In this document: positions 56,932 through 60,784 of the stretch, piece after piece | Layout: each line of letters opens with the position of its first letter | Numbering within the stretch: position 1 is the first letter of the stretch | Assembly (NCBI GenBank): GCA_021296475.1 | Contig: JAGWAJ010000011.1 | Coordinates: 1 to 60,784 of the forward strand | Direction of reading: 5' to 3' | DNA from: Acidobacteriota bacterium | GTDB taxonomy: Bacteria > Acidobacteriota > Vicinamibacteria > Vicinamibacterales > UBA8438 | DNA length: 60,784 nt | Made by a program: the position numbers and the translations under genes | Notes under the pieces: model-generated | Databases searched by the model: none | What the model was told of the DNA's origin: nothing | Seen by the model: only the letters and a program-made list of their open reading frames with translations

Positions 56932-59391
56932 ATGTCGAGAAAGCTGATCGCGCATCTCGTCGCGCCGGTCGCGGTTGCCGCGGTGGGCGTCGCCCTGCCG
57001 TCGATCGGGGTCGGAACCGCCGCTGCGGAACCGGCGCAGGCGGCGCAAGCCGCAGAGGCACCGCAAGCCGCAGAGGCCGGGGCCCCGTCGCGGGCGATTC
57101 TCGATCGCTATTGCGTCGCCTGCCACAACGAACGGCTGCTGACCGGCGGCCTGACGCTCGTCGGGCTCGACCTCGGCGACATCCACGGCAACGCGGAGGT
57201 CCTCGAGAAGGTCGTCCACAAGCTGCGCAGCGGCCAGATGCCGCCGGAGGGGCGGCCGCGGCCCGACGCCGAGACCGTCGACGCCTTTGCCGCCGCCCTC
57301 GAGACGGCGCTCGACCGTGCCGCGGCCGAGGATCCCAACCCCGGCCGGGTGGCGTCGCGGCGGCTGAACCGCGTCGAGTACGTCAACGCCGTCTACGACC
57401 TGCTGGCTCTGGAGGTCGACGGCGCGACGCTGCTGCCCAGCGACATGGCCGGCTTCGGCTTCGACAACAACGCCGACGTGCTGTCGATCACGCCCGCGTT
57501 GATGTCCCGCTACATCGCGGCCGCCACCAAGATCAGCCGCGCCGCGATCGGCAGCCCCGACAACCGGCCGGTCATGCAGGTGTACAAGGTCGGCTACGAC
57601 CGCCGCGACGCCCGGGCCGGCGAGGACGTGCCGTTCGCCACCCACGGCGGCCTGGCCGTCCGGCACAACTTTCCCCTCGACGGCGACTACACCTTCGCCA
57701 TCCGCCTCAAGCGCAACGAGACGATCGAGACGATCGACGGGATCGGCGAGGACGAGCACCAGATCGAGGTGCGCGTGGACCACGCCCTCGTCCAGCGGTT
57801 CGACATCGGCGGCCAGTTCCCCGGCCCGGACCCCGGACAGTTGATCGCGGTCCCGGAGGACGACGTCGAGGGCCAGCGGCTCCACGAGTACCGCATGACG
57901 GCCGACCATGCGCTGGAGATCACGGTCCCGATCGACGCCGGAACGCGGCTCGTGTCGGTTGCCTTCACCGACTCCGCTCCGTCCCCGAGCGTATCGACCG
58001 ACCTGCCCGGGATAGACACGGTGTTCATCTCGGGACCGTTCGACGGGAGCGTGCCCGAGTCCACCCCGATGCGGGAGCGGATCTTCGCCTGCCGGCCGGC
58101 CGCGGAGACCACGGCGGCGGAGGAGGCCTGCGCCCGCGAGATCATCGGCACTCTGGCCCGCCGCGCGTACCGCCGGCCGGTCGTTGCGACCGACGTCGAT
58201 CCGCTGATGGTGGTCTACCGCGAGGGCCGGGCGGACCGCGACTTCGAGTCGGGGATCGAGCGCGCGCTCGAGGCGCTGCTCGCCATGCCGAACTTCCTGT
58301 TCCGGCTGGAGCGGCAACCGGTCGACACCCGCCCCGGCGACATCTACGAGCTCACGGACCTGGAACTGGCCTCGCGGCTGTCGTTCTTCCTGTGGAAGAG
58401 CATTCCCGACGACGAGTTGATCGACGTCGCCGCGGCCGGCGAGCTGAGCGATCCGGAGACGCTCCGGGCCCAGGTGCGGCGCATGCTCGCGGATCCGCGC
58501 GCGGCCCGCTTCATGAACGATTTCGTCGGGCAGTGGCTCCAGGTCCGCAACATCCACTCGCAGGACCCGGACGGCGCGCTCTTCGCGGGGTTCAACGATT
58601 CGCTCCGCGACGCGATGGTGCAGGAGACGGAGCTGTTCTTCCAGAGTCAGGTGCGGGAGGACCGCCCGATCCCGGAGCTGCTCCTGGCCGACTACACGTT
58701 CCTCAACGAGGACCTGGCCCGGCACTACGGGATCGACGACATCTACGGCAGCCGGTTCCGGCGCGTGACGTGGGAGGACGACCGGCGCCACGGCCTGCTC
58801 GGGCAGGCCAGCCTGCTGACCGTCACGTCGTACGCCAACCGGACGTCGGTGGTGCTGCGCGGCCTGTGGGTGCTCGAGAACCTGCTCGGCGCGCCGCCGC
58901 CCCCGCCGCCGGCGAACGTGCCGCCGCTCGCCGAGAACGACCGGGCGAACCCGACGTCGCTCCGCGAGCGGATGGAGCAGCACCGGGCCAGCCCGGTCTG
59001 CGCGAGCTGCCACCGGCGGATGGACCCGCTCGGCTTCGCCATGGAGAACTTCGACGCCATCGGCCGCTGGCGCGAGACCGACGGGGGGGCCGAGATCAAC
59101 TCGACCATCACGCTGTCCGGCAAGACCATCGACAGCCCGCGGGCGCTGCGCGAGGCGCTGCTGGTCGAGGGGCACAACGAGTTCATCCGGACCGTCACCG
59201 AGAAGCTGCTGACCTACGCACTCGGAAGGGGCGTCGACTACTACGACGCACCGACCATTCGCCGGATCGTGCACGACATCGCCGACGACGACTACCGGTG
59301 GTCGGCGCTCGTGCAAGCGGTGGTGGAGAGCCAGCCGTTCCTGATGCGGCGGGCTCCGCGGACCGACGAGCTGGTCGCGAACCAACAGTAG
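56932..59391 (+). CDS. DUF1592-family multi-domain c-type cytochrome protein
   Basis: An 819-residue exported protein. The signal sequence is followed by Ala/Glu-rich repeats (AQAAEAPQAAEAG). A c-type haem motif CVACH lies at residues 61-65 in a planctomycete-type cytochrome c domain. DUF1587 (RRLNRVEYVNAVYDLL), DUF1595/DUF1592 (LARRAYRRPV..., ELASRLSFFLWKSIPDDEL, NEDLARHYGI) and DUF1588/DUF1585 follow. A second CxxCH (C690-A-S-C693-H694, followed by RRMDPLGFAMENFD) is typical of DUF1588. The family occurs in Planctomycetes and Acidobacteriota and is linked to periplasmic oxidation of complex organics; the substrate is unknown. ATG 56932. Confidence 0.9.
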   Translation: MSRKLIAHLVAPVAVAAVGVALPSIGVGTAAAEPAQAAQAAEAPQAAEAGAPSRAILDRYCVACHNERLLTGGLTLVGLDLGDIHGNAEVLEKVVHKLRSGQMPPEGRPRPDAETVDAFAAALETALDRAAAEDPNPGRVASRRLNRVEYVNAVYDLLALEVDGATLLPSDMAGFGFDNNADVLSITPALMSRYIAAATKISRAAIGSPDNRPVMQVYKVGYDRRDARAGEDVPFATHGGLAVRHNFPLDGDYTFAIRLKRNETIETIDGIGEDEHQIEVRVDHALVQRFDIGGQFPGPDPGQLIAVPEDDVEGQRLHEYRMTADHALEITVPIDAGTRLVSVAFTDSAPSPSVSTDLPGIDTVFISGPFDGSVPESTPMRERIFACRPAAETTAAEEACAREIIGTLARRAYRRPVVATDVDPLMVVYREGRADRDFESGIERALEALLAMPNFLFRLERQPVDTRPGDIYELTDLELASRLSFFLWKSIPDDELIDVAAAGELSDPETLRAQVRRMLADPRAARFMNDFVGQWLQVRNIHSQDPDGALFAGFNDSLRDAMVQETELFFQSQVREDRPIPELLLADYTFLNEDLARHYGIDDIYGSRFRRVTWEDDRRHGLLGQASLLTVTSYANRTSVVLRGLWVLENLLGAPPPPPPANVPPLAENDRANPTSLRERMEQHRASPVCASCHRRMDPLGFAMENFDAIGRWRETDGGAEINSTITLSGKTIDSPRALREALLVEGHNEFIRTVTEKLLTYALGRGVDYYDAPTIRRIVHDIADDDYRWSALVQAVVESQPFLMRRAPRTDELVANQQ

Positions 59392-59437
59392 ACGGGCGTC
59401 ATCTCACGCGGAACGAATGCTGAAGAGGAGTTCAGGG

Positions 59438-60775
59438 ATGTTCATCACCAAGAAGTCTCTGCCGCGCCGCACGGTGCTGCGCGGACTCGGCGCCACCATT
59501 GCGCTGCCCCTGCTGGACGGTATGGTACCGGCGCTGACCGCGATCAGCCGGACCGCCGCGGCGCCCATCCGCCGGTTCGGGGTCTTCTACGTCCCGAACG
59601 GCATGTCGATGCCGTACTGGTTCCCCAAGCAGGAGCAGGCGCTCAAGGCCGGAGAGCTCCCGCCGACCCTGCAGTCGCTCGACAAGCACAGGGACCGGGT
59701 GCTGCTGATCGGCGGCCTCGACGACGAGCCGGCCAACCTCGTCAAGGGCGGCGGAGACCACGCGCGCTCCGCGGGAACGTTCCTGACCGGCGTGCCGTTC
59801 AAGATCACGAACGGCGCCGACGTGTTCAACGCGGTGTCGGTGGACCAGGTGGCGGCGCGGGAGCTCTCGAAGGAGACGCAGATCGCCTCGCTCGAGCTCG
59901 GCATCGAGTCGAACGCGATGGTGGGCAACTGCGACGGCGGTGCGAGCTGCGCCTACACGAACACGATCGCCTGGCGCACGCCGACCACGCCGCTCCCGAT
60001 CGAGAACGACCCGCGCGCCGTGTTCGAGCAACTCTTCGGCACCACCGGCAGCACGGATCCCGAGGCGCGCCGCGCCCGGATGCTGCGCGACCGGAGCATC
60101 CTCGATGCGGTCGGCGATGAATTGAAGGGGCTCGTGAGCCTCATCGGACCGGGCGACAAGGTGAAGCTGGACGAGTATCTCGACGCGCTGCGCGACATCG
60201 AGCGCCGGATCACGATGGCGGAGGAGCAGAGTGCGCGCGAGCTGCCGGTCGTCGATCAGCCGGTGGGCATGCCGAACGACTACGCCGAGCACGCCATGCT
60301 GATGATGGATCTGCTGGCGCTGGCCTACCAGACCGACCTGACGCGTATCAGCACCTTCATGCTGGCGCGCGAGGTGAGCGGGCGGGCCTACCCCGAGATC
60401 GGCGTCTCCGACTCGCATCACCCGCTGTCGCACCACCAGGACGAGCCGGCCAAGCTGGAGCGGCTGCACAAGATCAACGAGTACCATCTCGTCGACAAGC
60501 TGGCGAACCTGCCCGAGGGCGACGGCTCGATGCTCGACTCGACCCTGTTCCTGTACGGGACCGGGATCAGCGACAGCAACACGCACTTCCACGACGACCT
60601 GCCGATCGCGCTGGTCGGCGGCAAGGCGGCAGGCATCAAGGGCGGCCGCTACATCCGCTTCCCGCAGGACACGCCGCTCTCCAACCTGCACGTCACCATC
60701 CTGGAGAAGCTCGGCGTGCCGGTGGAGTCGCTGGGCGACAGCACCGGCCAGCTCAAGGGCCTCACGGGGGTCTAA
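59438..60775 (+). CDS. DUF1552 protein with Tat signal
   Basis: A 445-residue exported protein of the DUF1552 family, partner of DUF1592 proteins. The N-terminus has a twin-arginine signal (SLPRRTVLRGLGATIALPLLDG). The body shows FGVFYVPNGMSMPYWFP, GGLDDEPAN, GDHARSAGTFLTG and a His-rich SDSHHPLSHHQDEP. Fold and motifs recall the alkaline-phosphatase/sulfatase-like DUF1501 relatives, but no activity is known. ATG 59438 was chosen for GAGGAG 7 bp upstream and the Tat motif right after it; the in-frame ATG 59417 has no such support. The gap to DUF1592 is 46 bp, so they form an operon. Confidence 0.9.
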   Translation: MFITKKSLPRRTVLRGLGATIALPLLDGMVPALTAISRTAAAPIRRFGVFYVPNGMSMPYWFPKQEQALKAGELPPTLQSLDKHRDRVLLIGGLDDEPANLVKGGGDHARSAGTFLTGVPFKITNGADVFNAVSVDQVAARELSKETQIASLELGIESNAMVGNCDGGASCAYTNTIAWRTPTTPLPIENDPRAVFEQLFGTTGSTDPEARRARMLRDRSILDAVGDELKGLVSLIGPGDKVKLDEYLDALRDIERRITMAEEQSARELPVVDQPVGMPNDYAEHAMLMMDLLALAYQTDLTRISTFMLAREVSGRAYPEIGVSDSHHPLSHHQDEPAKLERLHKINEYHLVDKLANLPEGDGSMLDSTLFLYGTGISDSNTHFHDDLPIALVGGKAAGIKGGRYIRFPQDTPLSNLHVTILEKLGVPVESLGDSTGQLKGLTGV

Positions 60776-60778
60776 GGG

Positions 60779-60784
60779 ATGCGC
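60779..60784 (+). other. Possible start of a next gene, cut by window edge
   Basis: TAAGGG-ATG-CGC follows the DUF1552 stop; only two codons remain, so nothing can be identified. Confidence 0.2.

Overview
The window is a GC-rich bacterial chromosome segment packed with core genes. It most likely comes from an Acidobacteriota member, possibly the Vicinamibacteria (subdivision 6) side. The basis is a pair of secreted VWA proteins of the type named after Acidobacteria, the DUF1592/DUF1552 pair beside a secreted ankyrin protein, a fused branched-chain-type E1 dehydrogenase and the high GC content. No marker gene was compared, so the phylum is an inference.

Layout. 1-2961 (minus): the 5' end of hemA, a CcsA/HemX membrane protein and two VWA proteins. 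3144-12652 (plus): a respiratory complex I operon nuoA-C-D-H-J-K-L-M-N behind a good sigma-70 promoter; every Fe-S or flavin subunit (B, E, F, G, I) is missing. 12901-15296 (minus): an F0-only ATP synthase operon (atpZ, atpI-like, atpB, atpE, atpF), convergent with nuo. 15461-20848: phzF-like gene, beta-propeller protein, frameshifted fused E1 alpha/beta dehydrogenase, cupin and rhomboid protease. 20919-23648 (minus): murJ and ychF. 23809-40255 (plus): a complete dcw cluster, mraZ-rsmH-ftsL-ftsI-murE-murF-mraY-murD-ftsW-murG-murC-ftsQ-ftsA-ftsZ, without murB or ddl. It starts at a sigma-70 promoter overlapping three 10-bp-phased MraZ-type boxes. 40274-48703 (minus): acpS, a coiled-coil zinc-ribbon protein, a CAU tRNA, rpoD, dnaG (frameshifted), mutS2 and larB. 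48765-54912 (plus): a processive GT2 glycosyltransferase, citrate synthase, a DUF411 gene with an in-frame TGA, lepA and lepB. 55067-60775: secreted ankyrin-repeat protein (minus), divergent from a DUF1592 c-type cytochrome protein and a Tat-exported DUF1552 protein.

The most interesting locus is the DUF411 gene at 51713-52162. Its single in-frame TGA replaces exactly the first Cys of the family motif KTPTCGCC, while every other family motif downstream is intact. Right after the TGA lies a 9-bp stem capped by a 3-bp upper stem and a G-rich apical loop, at the distance expected for a bacterial SECIS. This suggests an exported selenocysteine-containing DUF411 protein. Other points of interest are the complex I operon without redox subunits, the MraZ operator, a nested inverted-repeat element between murD and ftsW, a perfect 28-bp palindrome inside the glycosyltransferase gene, and two small deletions that break dnaG and the E1 gene. 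The deletions may be assembly errors.
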